Shown here in pieces: positions 41,571 through 50,236 of a stretch of DNA of 64,000 bases. The notes beneath the pieces are model-generated. The model saw nothing but the letters and a program-made list of their open reading frames with translations, had not been told where the DNA came from and did no database searches. Made by a program: the position numbers and the translations under genes. Every line of letters begins with the position of its first letter. Position 1 is the stretch's first letter. The DNA comes from Arthrobacter caoxuetaonis (GTDB lineage Bacteria > Actinomycetota > Actinomycetes > Actinomycetales > Micrococcaceae): NCBI RefSeq assembly GCF_023921125.1, contig NZ_CP099466.1, positions 186,001 through 250,000 on the forward strand, given 5' to 3'.

Positions 41571-41603
41571 GGACCCGTACAGAGACGTGCGGGTCCTTCC
41601 CTG
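41571..41603 (+). terminator. Terminator of 5S copy 2
   Basis: GGACCCG pairs with CGGGTCC (41571-41596) and is followed by TTCCCTGTTT. Position and U-rich tail fit an intrinsic terminator. Confidence 0.8.
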
Positions 41604-41653
41604 TTTAAGGCCCGGCTGCTGACCCGTGCGCTTGAACGGCCCACAATGATGCA

Positions 41654-42301
41654 ATGACGGAGAAGAAGGATCCGTTCAGCCGGCGTCTTGATTCCGGAGC
41701 CGACCTGGACCGCACGATGTTCTTCAGCGATGCCGTATTCGCGATCGCCATGACGCTGCTGGCCGTGGACATCAAGGTGCCGGAAGTCCCTGCCGGCCAG
41801 CTCGGCCATGCGATCCTGGAGCAGCGCCCGGAGTTCTTCGCGTACGCCCTGTCCTTCGCGGTCGCCGGCGCCTATTGGCTGAGCCATCATCGGCTGTTCC
41901 GCCTGCTGAAGGGTTACACCGGAGGTTTGCAGCGGCTAAACCTGCTGCTGTTGTTCTTTGTGGCGCTGCTCGCCTATGCCACCGACATGCTGGCGCTGCA
42001 CGACGACACGAGCCTCGGCGTCGTTATTTATGCTGCTGCCCTGGGACTGATCGGCTCGGTGAACACGTGGATGTGGTCTTACTGCCGCAGGCGAGGACTT
42101 TTCCGGGACGACGTCAATCCAGGACTGCTCAGGTATGCCCGGGTCCGCGCTCCCGTCACCCCGGCGGTTTTCCTCCTCTCCATTCCCATTGCACTTGTCA
42201 GCCCGTCGGCGGCGGAGCTGTCCTGGCTGTCGATCCTGGTCATCAACCTGGGTCTGCGGCTGGCAGGCCGGCGCCGCATGGGTGCCGCCGCGGGGTCGTG
42301 A
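41654..42301 (+). CDS. TMEM175 family potassium-channel-like protein (DUF1211)
   Basis: 215-aa membrane protein with about six hydrophobic segments. The signature RTMFFSDAVFAIAMTLLAVDI near residues 20-40 contains the FSDxxxAI motif that lines the pore in TMEM175 channels; YWLSHHRLFRLLKGYTGGLQRLNLLLLFFVALLAY follows. Bacterial members are leak-type potassium channels. No operon partner is seen. Confidence 0.85.
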   Translation: MTEKKDPFSRRLDSGADLDRTMFFSDAVFAIAMTLLAVDIKVPEVPAGQLGHAILEQRPEFFAYALSFAVAGAYWLSHHRLFRLLKGYTGGLQRLNLLLLFFVALLAYATDMLALHDDTSLGVVIYAAALGLIGSVNTWMWSYCRRRGLFRDDVNPGLLRYARVRAPVTPAVFLLSIPIALVSPSAAELSWLSILVINLGLRLAGRRRMGAAAGS

Positions 42302-42378
42302 GGCCGTCGTCGGCCCTCGATTCGGTAATCAGGGCGATGTCCGGTAGTCTTATATCTGCTCTTGACGAGCAAAAGCCT

Positions 42379-42466
42379 GGAGGATTCGCCTAGCGGCCTA
42401 TGGCGCACGCCTGGAACGCGTGTTGGGTTAACGCCCTCGGGGGTTCAAATCCCCCATCCTCCGCCA
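42379..42466 (+). tRNA. tRNA-Ser (anticodon GGA)
   Basis: 88 bases including the encoded CCA end. Acceptor strands GGAGGAT/ATCCTCC pair, the anticodon loop reads CTGGAAC with anticodon GGA, a long variable arm (class II, as in serine tRNAs) is present, and the T-loop reads GGTTCAAATCC. It reads UCC/UCU codons. Confidence 0.95.
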
Positions 42467-42481
42467 GGTGAGAAATCATCA

Positions 42482-42517
42482 CAGAAACGCCCCGGTCTTC
42501 GGACCGGGGCGTTTCTG
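42482..42517. terminator. Terminator between tRNA-Ser and the convergent permease gene
   Basis: A perfect 16-bp stem (arms CAGAAACGCCCCGGTC and GACCGGGGCGTTTCTG) with a TTCG tetraloop. It can serve both the tRNA and the leftward ABC permease gene ending at 42529. Confidence 0.9.
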
Positions 42518-42528
42518 CGTCCGGGCCC

Positions 42529-45003
42529 TTACCCGTTGCGCTCCGGCCGCAGTGCAAAGCGGGTGGCCGCCGCAACCGTGCCCATGCCCAGCAGGGCGGT
42601 TCCGCCCGCCAGCGCCAGGTACACCAGCGGCTGGATCGTGGGAACCGGCTGTCCGGAGACATTCAGGGCAATGCTCATCAGCGGCGGCAGCGCCAGCACC
42701 GTTCCTACTACGACGGCGGCGGCAACCATCAGCGCCGACTCCGCGCCGGTCATGCGGCGCAGCTGCGCGTTCGTGGCTCCGAGCCGGCGCAGCAGCAGCA
42801 TTTCGGGGCGCCGCCGTGCGGTGGACATAACCAGTGAGTTCCCCACAGACACCGCCAGATACCCCAGCAGGATCAGCATGGCCAGGATGTTCACCCAGGA
42901 CTCCGCACCGCGCTCCGCCGCACCGGCTGCGTCCAGTTCCTCCCGGTCCAGGACAGTCAGGCCCAGGCCTTCAAGTGCCGGCACCAGTTCCGCCGGATTG
43001 GCGTCCGGTGCCGTGAGCAGCAGCTGGTCGTTCAGCCCGGAAGTGGTGTGCGGGAGCAGGGCCGCGTTGTCCATGGTTACGTCGCCGAATCCCAGCCCGC
43101 GTTCATAGACGGCGACGACGACGGCGGTGCCCTCAGCCCCGTCCCCGTAGCGGAACCCGAACTCATCCCCGGGCGCCAGCCCGGATTCGTACGCAAGCGC
43201 GGTGCTTACCGCTACTGTTCCGGGTTCGGCGAGCCGGTCCAGCGACCCCTCCCGGACCCCCAGGTCCAGCGCGGCCTCCAGATTTTCAGGTGCAACACCC
43301 TGCACTCCGACGGGCTGCACCCCGTCATCCATGCCCAGGAAACGCGTTTGGGCGAGGAGCGCGGAGGCGGCCATCGGCGTCGAAGTTTCCACCCCCGGCA
43401 GTGCGGCCACCGCGTCCGCCAGCTCGGGAGAGATTCCGCCCGGAGCGCTGGCCAGGTAGCCGGCCACGACGCCGTCGCGGGACTGCCGCTGTGCTTCGGA
43501 CTCCACGGTGGCTGGCATGAAGAACTGTACGGAGCCGAGCGCCAGGGCCAGAGCCAGCGGCACGATTCCCGCCGCGAGCCGCCGCGGGAATGCCTCGGCG
43601 CCGGCTCCGGCCAGGACCAGCGGCGCGGAACTGCTGCTCCGCAGGAGCGGCGCCATCAGCTTCAGCGAACCGGTCACAATCCACGGACCCAGCACGCCCG
43701 CACCGACCACGAGCAGCAGGATGCTCGACGCCGCTGCCGCCAGCCCGGCGCTGCCGGGGACCGCCGCAGGCAGCAGCGCTGCGAGGAGACCGGCAGCCAG
43801 CAGGGTCAGTCCGGTAATGATGCGCCCGCGGCCCAGCCGGCCGGATTCGGTGACGGCCTCCCGCAGCGCCGTCACGGGAGCTGCGCGGACCGTGCCGCGG
43901 GCCGAGACGAGCGAGGCACCCACAGCCGCTGCGACGCTGACCAGGACGGCGCCCACCGCCGGCAGCGGGCTGAACGCGAGCTGGAACCCCTCCGGAATCA
44001 CTCCGGCGGCGGTGAACTGGCCACCGAGGAAACCTGCCAGCCAGAATCCGGGAAGGGCTCCCAGCACGGCGGCGGCGCTGGAGACCAGCAGGACTTCGCG
44101 AACCAGCAGGCCCAGCGTCTGGTTGGCTCCGGCCCCCACTGCCCGCAGCATCGCGAACTCGCGGCGGCGGGACAGGATGGAGAGCGAGAGGGTTCCGGCA
44201 GTCACAAAGACCGCGGTCATCATGGCGACTCCGGCCAGGGACCCGCTCAGGAGCAGCAGCATGGACCGCGCCCCGGCTCCGCCGAGGTTCTCCACATCAC
44301 CGCGCCGGTCGCCGGTGTAACTGACGACGCCGGATACCCCGGCTTCGATGTCCGCGGCCAGTTTCGCCGGGCTGACACCCGGTTCGGCCAGGACACCGAC
44401 CGTGGCCACGGAATCGCCGTGCGGCCAGAGGACTGCCGCGCCGGCGGTGCTCAGGAAGACGGCCGGCCCTGAATTGTCTCCTTCCGCCGGCTCCACGGTG
44501 CCGGACACGGTGTACTCGGAGGGGACACCGCCGTGGCTGAGCACGATGCTGCTGCCCGGCTCCGTGTTGAAGGAGGCATCCACCGCCACCTCATCAGACG
44601 CCTGCGGGGGCTCACCGGCTGTGAGGTCATAGGGTGCCAGGGCTGCCGAGTCCCAGGCCGCGGCGGCAACGGGGTTCCCGTCGGCGGTGGCCAGCGGAAT
44701 CTCCACGCTGCCGACGGCGCTCTGGACGCCGGGCACGGCTTCGATCTCCTCCACTGTCCCGGCGGGCAGCAGGACCCGTTCGGGAAAGACGGCCGGAAGG
44801 TCCTCCGGAACCGGAATGGACTGGGGAGCGCCCACTACGACGTCAGCCGCCTGCAGGCGCTGCGGGGAGGTGCCTCCGCGCAGTCCGGATTCAATGAGCA
44901 CGCCCATAGCGGTGATCAGTGCAGCGCAGAGGAACACGGCGATGAACACACCGGCGAACCCGCCGCGGTGGTGCCGGATGGACGCTTTGGCGAGGCTGAG
45001 CAT
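42529..45003 (-). CDS. ABC transporter permease, FtsX/MacB type
   Basis: 824-aa membrane protein with two FtsX-like units. The N-terminus is LAKASIRHHRGGFAGVFIAVFLCAALITAMGVLIESGLRGG; the cytoplasmic-loop motif RRREFAMLRAVGAGANQTLGLLVREVLLVS is near residue 280, and its counterpart RRRPEMLLLRRLGATNAQLRRMTGAESALM is near the C-terminus. It likely moves lipids, peptides or antibiotics across or out of the membrane with the ATPase encoded just upstream. The adjacent divergent two-component system suggests it responds to cell-envelope stress. Confidence 0.88.
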   Translation of the reverse strand: MLSLAKASIRHHRGGFAGVFIAVFLCAALITAMGVLIESGLRGGTSPQRLQAADVVVGAPQSIPVPEDLPAVFPERVLLPAGTVEEIEAVPGVQSAVGSVEIPLATADGNPVAAAAWDSAALAPYDLTAGEPPQASDEVAVDASFNTEPGSSIVLSHGGVPSEYTVSGTVEPAEGDNSGPAVFLSTAGAAVLWPHGDSVATVGVLAEPGVSPAKLAADIEAGVSGVVSYTGDRRGDVENLGGAGARSMLLLLSGSLAGVAMMTAVFVTAGTLSLSILSRRREFAMLRAVGAGANQTLGLLVREVLLVSSAAAVLGALPGFWLAGFLGGQFTAAGVIPEGFQLAFSPLPAVGAVLVSVAAAVGASLVSARGTVRAAPVTALREAVTESGRLGRGRIITGLTLLAAGLLAALLPAAVPGSAGLAAAASSILLLVVGAGVLGPWIVTGSLKLMAPLLRSSSSAPLVLAGAGAEAFPRRLAAGIVPLALALALGSVQFFMPATVESEAQRQSRDGVVAGYLASAPGGISPELADAVAALPGVETSTPMAASALLAQTRFLGMDDGVQPVGVQGVAPENLEAALDLGVREGSLDRLAEPGTVAVSTALAYESGLAPGDEFGFRYGDGAEGTAVVVAVYERGLGFGDVTMDNAALLPHTTSGLNDQLLLTAPDANPAELVPALEGLGLTVLDREELDAAGAAERGAESWVNILAMLILLGYLAVSVGNSLVMSTARRRPEMLLLRRLGATNAQLRRMTGAESALMVAAAVVVGTVLALPPLMSIALNVSGQPVPTIQPLVYLALAGGTALLGMGTVAAATRFALRPERNG

Positions 45004-45004
45004 G

Positions 45005-45760
45005 TTAGTTCCCTCCCAGAGAGGCCATGCGGTCGGTGACGTCGCGGGCCGAGGCGCCGCTCACGCTGCCGTCAATGCGTCCGTCGGCCAGGAAAACGAC
45101 TGTGTCCGCGTAGCTGGCCGCCACCGGATCGTGGGTCACCATCACCACTGTTTGGTTAAGTACCGAGACCGTGTGCCGCAGCAGTTCCAGGACCTGGCGG
45201 GCAGTGCCGGAATCCAGGGCCCCGGTAGGCTCATCCGCGAAGACCACGTCCGGGCGCGTGATGAGGGCCCGGGCAATGGCCGCGCGCTGCTGCTGCCCGC
45301 CGGAGAGCTCCTGCGGCTTCCGGTTGCCCAGTCCGGTCAGCCCGACGGCGTCGAGCACGTACTCGAGCCAGGCCCCGTCCGTTCCGCGTCCGGCGAGCAG
45401 CAGCGGCAGGGTGACGTTGGCCGTCACTGAGAGCTGCGGCAGCAGGTTGTAGGACTGGAAGACGAAGCCCACATGGTCCCGCCGGAAGCGGGTGAGTGCC
45501 TTGCCTCCCAGCCGGGAAATCTCGGTGCCGCCCAGCCGCACCTGCCCGTCGTCGGGCCCGTCCAAGCCCGCGGCGCATTGCAGCAGCGTGCTTTTGCCGG
45601 ACCCGGACGGGCCCATCACCGCGGTGAAGGTGCCTGCCGGCACGGCCAGGGACACCTCGCGGAGGGCTGCGACGGCGGTAGTCCCGGTGCGGTAGCTCTT
45701 GGAAACGCCGGTGAGCTCGAGGGCTGCCGGACCTGGGAATTCGGAAGAGTCTGTGTACAT
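45005..45760 (-). CDS. ABC transporter ATP-binding protein (LolD/MacB type)
   Basis: 251 aa. Walker A GPSGSGKST (about residue 51), Q-loop FVFQSYNLLPQLSV, signature LSGGQQQR, Walker B VVFADEPTGALDS, switch VTHDPVAA. The FQSYNLLP and DEPTGALDS blocks are typical of the ATPases that pair with FtsX/MacB permeases. It stops one base before the permease start. Confidence 0.9.
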   Translation of the reverse strand: MYTDSSEFPGPAALELTGVSKSYRTGTTAVAALREVSLAVPAGTFTAVMGPSGSGKSTLLQCAAGLDGPDDGQVRLGGTEISRLGGKALTRFRRDHVGFVFQSYNLLPQLSVTANVTLPLLLAGRGTDGAWLEYVLDAVGLTGLGNRKPQELSGGQQQRAAIARALITRPDVVFADEPTGALDSGTARQVLELLRHTVSVLNQTVVMVTHDPVAASYADTVVFLADGRIDGSVSGASARDVTDRMASLGGN

Positions 45761-45831
45761 GGTTTGTGTCCTTTGAACGGTGGCGGGGAACTGGTTTCAA
45801 CGCTACGCAGCGCAGGAATCGGTTCCGATAC

Positions 45832-45863
45832 AGCCAGCAGCCCAGTTCATGGTGTAGCTGGCT
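45832..45863. promoter_or_regulatory. Inverted repeat in the exporter/two-component intergenic region
   Basis: AGCCAGC (45832-45838) and GCTGGCT (45857-45863) flank an 18-base centre between the ATPase gene and the divergent histidine kinase gene. It is a plausible binding site for the LuxR-type response regulator that would control both directions. Confidence 0.45.
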
Positions 45864-45902
45864 ATACCGACAGACCCGGGGCGCTCCGGCATAATCGAGG
45901 AA

Positions 45903-47378
45903 ATGAGATGGCCAACCCAAGCCGGCCTGCGGGCCCGCACCGCTGACGCTGCCTTCCTGCTGCGCGAGGCCGCCTACTGGCTGGCATCCTTGGCAGCTCT
46001 GGTGGCGGGACTGGTGCTGCTGCCCTTCCTGTCCCTGGGCATCGGGCTCTACGCCCTGCCCGGCGCACTGAGGATCCTGGACTTCCTGGCAGCACATGCG
46101 CAGGAGCGCTCTGCCGGCTTTGCCGGGGCTGTGATTCCCTTTGACCGCCGCCGCCTCAGCGGGCGGTATTCCTTTGGCGAACTGGCGTCGCTGGTGACGG
46201 CTCCGGAAACCAAGCGGGACCTGTCCTGGCTGCTCTTCCATGCCGCGTTTGCCCTGCTGGCCGGTGCCGTGGCCCTCGCCCTGCCGGCCGGAGCGGCGCT
46301 GTATCTGCTGGTTTCTCCGCTGTGGATGCTGTTTCCGCCCGAGTCGCCGCTGGAAATGACCATCACCATCACCAGCTGGCCGGAAGCATTCCTGGGCATG
46401 CTGCTCGGCGTCGCCTATGCAGTCCTGGCCTGGTTCCTGCTGCCGTGGATGGCGCGGCGGCTCAGTGAGGGAACACTCGCGATCCTTTCCCCGCGCCGTT
46501 ATGACGAGCTCTCCCGAAGGATCCAGGACCTCTCCACAGCCCGGGCCAGCGCGCTCGCCGCACACGCCGCCGAGCTGCGCCGGATCGAGAGGGAACTGCA
46601 CGACGGCGCGCAGAACCGTTTGGTGGGTGTGGTCATGATGCTGGGGCTGGCCCAGCGGGCCGCGGAGACCGACCCGGCCGCCGCGCTGCCGTTCCTGGCC
46701 CGGGCGCAGGACGCCGCCTCTGAAGCGCTGACCGGACTCCGTGCAGCTGTGCATGACATCTATCCCCCGGTGCTGGATGAGCTGGGGCTGGGCGGTGCTG
46801 CCTCGGCCCTGACCAGCCGCTCGCCCATTCCCTGCAGCCTGGACGTCGGGGGATTGCAGCGCGCCCCTGCTGCTGTTGAATCCGCCGCCTACTTTGTCCT
46901 GGCCGAAGCGTTGACCAATGCTGCCAAGCATTCCGGTGCGTCCCGGATCGAGGTGGTGCTGCGCACCGAATCGACGCCGCGGGAGGACGTGCTGGTGGTT
47001 GAAGTGACTGACGACGGGCGCGGCGGGGCGGAAGCTTCCTCCGCGGACGCCGCTTTCGCGGAGTTCGCACCGGCACCGGGGAGCCCTGCTGTCCCGCCGG
47101 CGTTGGCCGCTGACGCAGCCGCCGACACCGAAACTTTCGCAGCCGCCGGAACCGCCCTCGCTACCAACACTGTCGCTACCAACACTGTCGCTACCAACAC
47201 TGTCGCTACCGAAACTGTCACAACCCCCGCCGGGGCCGCACGTGCCGCCGGTGGCGGCTCGGGGACCGGCCTGACCGGCATCGCCCGGCGCGCAGCCGCC
47301 TTTGGCGGCAGGCTGGTGCTCACCAGCCCCGCAGGGGGCCCAACCAACCTGAGAGTGGAGCTGCCGTGCGCGTTCTGA
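45903..47378 (+). CDS. Sensor histidine kinase (NarX/DesK type, HisKA_3)
   Basis: 491 aa. Four or more N-terminal membrane segments (about residues 15-180) carry the signal input. The phosphoacceptor is in IERELHDGAQNRLVGVV (about residue 226), the N-box is VLAEALTNAAKHSGAS, and the ATP-binding G1 box is VTDDGRGG. The G2 box GTGLTGIARRAAAFGG comes about 80 residues later, separated by an Ala/Thr-rich low-complexity insert with four ATNTV-like repeats. Its last 13 bases overlap the response regulator gene. Probable control of the adjacent ABC exporter. Confidence 0.9.
   Translation: MRWPTQAGLRARTADAAFLLREAAYWLASLAALVAGLVLLPFLSLGIGLYALPGALRILDFLAAHAQERSAGFAGAVIPFDRRRLSGRYSFGELASLVTAPETKRDLSWLLFHAAFALLAGAVALALPAGAALYLLVSPLWMLFPPESPLEMTITITSWPEAFLGMLLGVAYAVLAWFLLPWMARRLSEGTLAILSPRRYDELSRRIQDLSTARASALAAHAAELRRIERELHDGAQNRLVGVVMMLGLAQRAAETDPAAALPFLARAQDAASEALTGLRAAVHDIYPPVLDELGLGGAASALTSRSPIPCSLDVGGLQRAPAAVESAAYFVLAEALTNAAKHSGASRIEVVLRTESTPREDVLVVEVTDDGRGGAEASSADAAFAEFAPAPGSPAVPPALAADAAADTETFAAAGTALATNTVATNTVATNTVATETVTTPAGAARAAGGGSGTGLTGIARRAAAFGGRLVLTSPAGGPTNLRVELPCAF
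47160..47219 (+). repeat. 15-bp tandem repeat in the kinase ATP-lid insert
   Basis: Three identical units GCTACCAACACTGTC and a fourth with a single change (47205-47219) occur in frame and encode ATNTV, ATNTV, ATNTV, ATETV. Confidence 0.95.
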
Positions 47379-48010
47379 TTGCCGAAGATGATGCCCTGCT
47401 GCGGGCGGGGCTTGAACTGCTCCTCAAGGGCGAGGGGTTCGAGGTGGCAGGATCCTGGGACAACGCGGATGATCTTTTGGCCGTGTTCGAGCCGGGTATT
47501 GCCGACGCCGCGCTGCTCGACGTCCGGATGCCGCCCACCTTCACCAATGAAGGCCTGAAAGCTGCGCTGGAACTGAGGGCACGGGTCCCGGATTTCCCGG
47601 TGCTGGTGCTGTCCGCGTATGTGGAGGACCGCTACGCCAGCCGGCTCCTGGGTTCCGGCGCCCAGGGTGTGGGCTACCTGCTCAAGGAACGGGTGGGGAA
47701 GGTCGGTGACTTCGTCGACGCGCTGCAGCGGGTCGCGGCCGGCGGGACCGTAATGGACCCCGAGGTCATTGCCCAGCTCTTCAGCCGCCGCGGAACCCGG
47801 GATCCGATCCGCTCGCTCACGCCGCGCGAGTTCGAGGTCCTGGGGCTGGTCGCCGAGGGTCTGGGGAATACTGCGATTGCGCAGGCCATTTCCGTGTCGG
47901 AGACGGCTGTCAGCAAGCACATTGGCAACATCTTCGCGAAGCTGGGGCTCTCGCCGTTGGACAGTGGACACCGCCGGGTTCTCGCCACCCTGGCGTACCT
48001 GCGCTCCTAA
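47366..48010 (+). CDS. LuxR family DNA-binding response regulator
   Basis: 214 aa, NarL-type. The receiver has acidic EDD near residue 8, the phosphoacceptor in AALLDVRMPP, VLSAY and KERVGKVGDF. The C-terminal HTH reads LTPREFEVLGLVAEGLGNTAIAQAISVSETAVSKHIGNIFAKL. GTG start inside the end of the kinase gene, so the two are coupled. Cognate partner of the kinase at 45903. Confidence 0.93.
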   Translation: MRVLIAEDDALLRAGLELLLKGEGFEVAGSWDNADDLLAVFEPGIADAALLDVRMPPTFTNEGLKAALELRARVPDFPVLVLSAYVEDRYASRLLGSGAQGVGYLLKERVGKVGDFVDALQRVAAGGTVMDPEVIAQLFSRRGTRDPIRSLTPREFEVLGLVAEGLGNTAIAQAISVSETAVSKHIGNIFAKLGLSPLDSGHRRVLATLAYLRS

Positions 48011-48052
48011 CCTTGCCCCAACCCCACCTTGATGGGGAAAGAGAGGGACGGG

Positions 48053-48652
48053 TCAGGCCGGAACAGGCCGGAAAAGCCGTTCAGCCAGCAGTACCGCACG
48101 GCGTTCGAGTACGGCCGGATCGTCCGGAACCAGCGAGGACGCGATCTCGTATTCGTAACCGTCGAAGAAGGCCAGGAAAATGGCCACCAGGTCGTCCACC
48201 GACTCCGGGTCGACGCCGAGTGACCCGTCCGCGGCACCGCGCTGCACTGCGGCACGGACGTGCGTGTCCCAGAGCTCGTACACGCTGTCCAGCCGCCCGC
48301 GCAGTTCGGGGTGCCTGCGGACCAGGCTGGACATTTCCAGCCAGAGCAGCCCGCGGCCGTGCAGGCTCGGCATGCCGCAGACGACGCCGATCATCCCCCG
48401 CAGCTCCATCCACGGGCTGAGACGGGCCGGGTCCAGGGCGGCGAAGTGCTCCACGAGCTCACCGCTGGCGTGGCCAAGGGCTTCGCCCAGAAGCTGCTCC
48501 CGGGTTCCGAAGTAGTGCTGGAGAACGCCGATCGAGACGCCCGCAGATTCGCTCACATCACGGAGACGGGTCGCTTCGTAGCCGTGCCTGGAGATACTCT
48601 CCAGCGTCGCTTCGAGAATTACACGCCTCTTGGCCTCTTGGTTGCGGGCCAC
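48053..48652 (-). CDS. TetR family transcriptional regulator
   Basis: 199 aa with a GTG start. HTH: RRVILEATLESISRHGYEATRLRDVSESAGVSIGVLQHYFGTREQLL. The C-terminal domain (GEALGHASGELVEHFAAL..., FLAFFDGYEYEIASSLV) resembles the BetI-like group. It lies 59 bases after the cupin gene on the same strand and is probably co-transcribed with it. The AT-rich palindrome at 49091-49114 upstream of the cupin is the likely operator. Confidence 0.87.
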   Translation of the reverse strand: MARNQEAKRRVILEATLESISRHGYEATRLRDVSESAGVSIGVLQHYFGTREQLLGEALGHASGELVEHFAALDPARLSPWMELRGMIGVVCGMPSLHGRGLLWLEMSSLVRRHPELRGRLDSVYELWDTHVRAAVQRGAADGSLGVDPESVDDLVAIFLAFFDGYEYEIASSLVPDDPAVLERRAVLLAERLFRPVPA

Positions 48653-48711
48653 CCGCTGCTCCGTCCCGGGGCAGGATCCGGCGCCCGCCCCTGTCCAACT
48701 CTAGTTACCGG

Positions 48712-49071
48712 TCAGCTGTACATGACGTAGACCTTGGACAGCGCCTCCGTGACGTTCCAGGTGCCGGTCCAGCCCTGCGGGAAGACCGCCAGGTCGCCCG
48801 GGCCAACTTCCTTGGGCTCTTCGCCGTCGCGCTGGACGGTCATACGGCCGCTGAGCACGTAGATGACCTCGCCGCCGTCGGAAAAGTTCCACCGGGAGAG
48901 GCCGACGGCGGTTTCCCAGGTGCCGGCGTGGATGCTCTCATCCTTGGTGGAGAACAGGTTGTAGGTTTTGGTCTCAATGTCCGCACCCAGCGGGTCGGCC
49001 AGCGGCAGCGCAAGCGGCTCCACGTCCTTCTCGGACTCTTCAACTTCGGCGATGGTGCGGACAATGGCCAT
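48712..49071 (-). CDS. Cupin domain protein
   Basis: 119-aa single cupin of the (S)-ureidoglycine aminohydrolase-like/DUF861 type. WETAVGLSRWNFSDGGEVIYVLSGRMTVQRDGEEPKEVGPGDLAVFPQGWTGTWNV covers both cupin motifs. It lacks the full HxH metal triad of the first motif, which is typical of this subgroup. First gene of a unit with the TetR regulator, so it may be the enzyme or sensor whose level that regulator sets. Confidence 0.85.
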   Translation of the reverse strand: MAIVRTIAEVEESEKDVEPLALPLADPLGADIETKTYNLFSTKDESIHAGTWETAVGLSRWNFSDGGEVIYVLSGRMTVQRDGEEPKEVGPGDLAVFPQGWTGTWNVTEALSKVYVMYS

Positions 49072-49090
49072 GGATGCTCCTCAATAGTCA

Positions 49091-49114
49091 AAACCAATAT
49101 TTTGATATTGGTTT
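49091..49114. promoter_or_regulatory. Operator-like palindrome upstream of the cupin-TetR unit
   Basis: Perfect 10-bp arms AAACCAATAT and ATATTGGTTT around TTTG, 20 bases upstream of the cupin start. It is conspicuously AT-rich against its surroundings. Its place fits autoregulation by the TetR protein at 48053-48652. Confidence 0.65.
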
Positions 49115-49223
49115 GTTCACGGTACTGACGCGCACCGCCTCATCCCAACTTCGTTACGCTCCGGTTCTCCCTCCACAGGCTGCCAAAGCCGCAGGCGGAT
49201 AGAGGTTCCCAGTCCACACACCC

Positions 49224-49251
49224 TTGACGCAGCAAACCGGCGGGATAACGA
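49224..49251 (+). promoter_or_regulatory. Candidate promoter of the FabL/ligase/KAS operon
   Basis: TTGACG (49224-49229), 16 bases, then TAACGA (49246-49251). It lies about 135 bases before the first gene in a 314-base intergenic region that otherwise shows no gene. Confidence 0.5.
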
Positions 49252-49385
49252 TTTACGGATCAAGGGGACGTGGGCAGCTGGCGGAGACACCGGCGTCGAA
49301 CATCCCCGCCCGGTTCGCGCGCTGTGCGGGAGCCGCAGCCTGAATCGAGACGCCGGCGCCGGGCTCACGGTGCGGAAGGTTGCAC

Positions 49386-50222
49386 GTGGAACAGCGGCCG
49401 CAGCACGAAGGCAAGATCGCCCTGATCACCGGAGCGTCCCGCGGGATCGGCCGGCGGGTGGCGGAGCGGCTGGCCGCGCAGGGCGCCCAGGTGGTGGTTG
49501 GCTACCGGAAGAACGCGGACCTGGCCAAGGACACTGTCGCGGAACTGCAGCGCCTCGGCGGCGGCGGACTGGCGGTGCAGGCGGACATCGAGAATCCCGA
49601 GGACATCGTCCGGCTGTTCGACGCCGCTGCCGCGGAATACGGACGGCTGGACTACTACGTGAACAACGCCGCCGCAGCCGCCTTCAAGAAGGTGGTCGAC
49701 CTGAAGACCCACCACCTGGACCGGGCTTACGCCGTGAACGTGCGGCCCTTTGTGCTCGGGTCCCAGGAGGCAGTGAAACTGATGGACGACGGCGGCAGGA
49801 TTGTGGCGCTGAGCAGTTACGGCAGCGTCCGCGCCTTCCCCACCTACGCGGCGCTGGGTTCCTACAAGGCCGCCGTCGAGTCCTTTGTCCGCTTTATGGC
49901 GGTGGAGTTCGCCGGTTACGGGATCAACGTGAACGCGGTGAACGGCGGGCTGATCGACTCCGACTCGCTCGAGTACTTCTACACCATGGACGGCATGGCG
50001 CCCATGGACAGCGTGATCTCCCGCATTCCCAAACAGCGGCCCGGCACCGTGGATGAGATGGCTGCCACCGTCGATTTCCTGCTCTCCCCGGGCGCGGAGT
50101 ACATCACCGGGCAGTCCCTGGCGGTCGACGGCGGCCTCTCCGTCATCGCCCCGCCGTTCTTCAGCGACACCACCGACCCCGTAGCGCTTCCCCAACGGCC
50201 GCGGCGGCCGCAGGGGAACTGA
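49386..50222 (+). CDS. FabL-like enoyl-[acyl-carrier-protein] reductase (SDR)
   Basis: 278 aa. Cofactor motif ITGASRGIGRRV near residue 14. The active site has LSSYGSVRAFPTYAALGSYKAAVESF, in which Tyr and Lys are six residues apart as in FabL/FabI enoyl reductases rather than three as in ordinary SDRs. NAVNGGLIDSDSLEYF also follows FabL. GTG at 49386 has GGAAGG upstream; a TTG two codons earlier is possible. First gene of an operon with an AMP-binding ligase and a ketoacyl synthase, hence probably reduces an acyl chain built by that set. Confidence 0.8.
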   Translation: MEQRPQHEGKIALITGASRGIGRRVAERLAAQGAQVVVGYRKNADLAKDTVAELQRLGGGGLAVQADIENPEDIVRLFDAAAAEYGRLDYYVNNAAAAAFKKVVDLKTHHLDRAYAVNVRPFVLGSQEAVKLMDDGGRIVALSSYGSVRAFPTYAALGSYKAAVESFVRFMAVEFAGYGINVNAVNGGLIDSDSLEYFYTMDGMAPMDSVISRIPKQRPGTVDEMAATVDFLLSPGAEYITGQSLAVDGGLSVIAPPFFSDTTDPVALPQRPRRPQGN

Positions 50223-50236
50223 GAAAGGACACCTGG

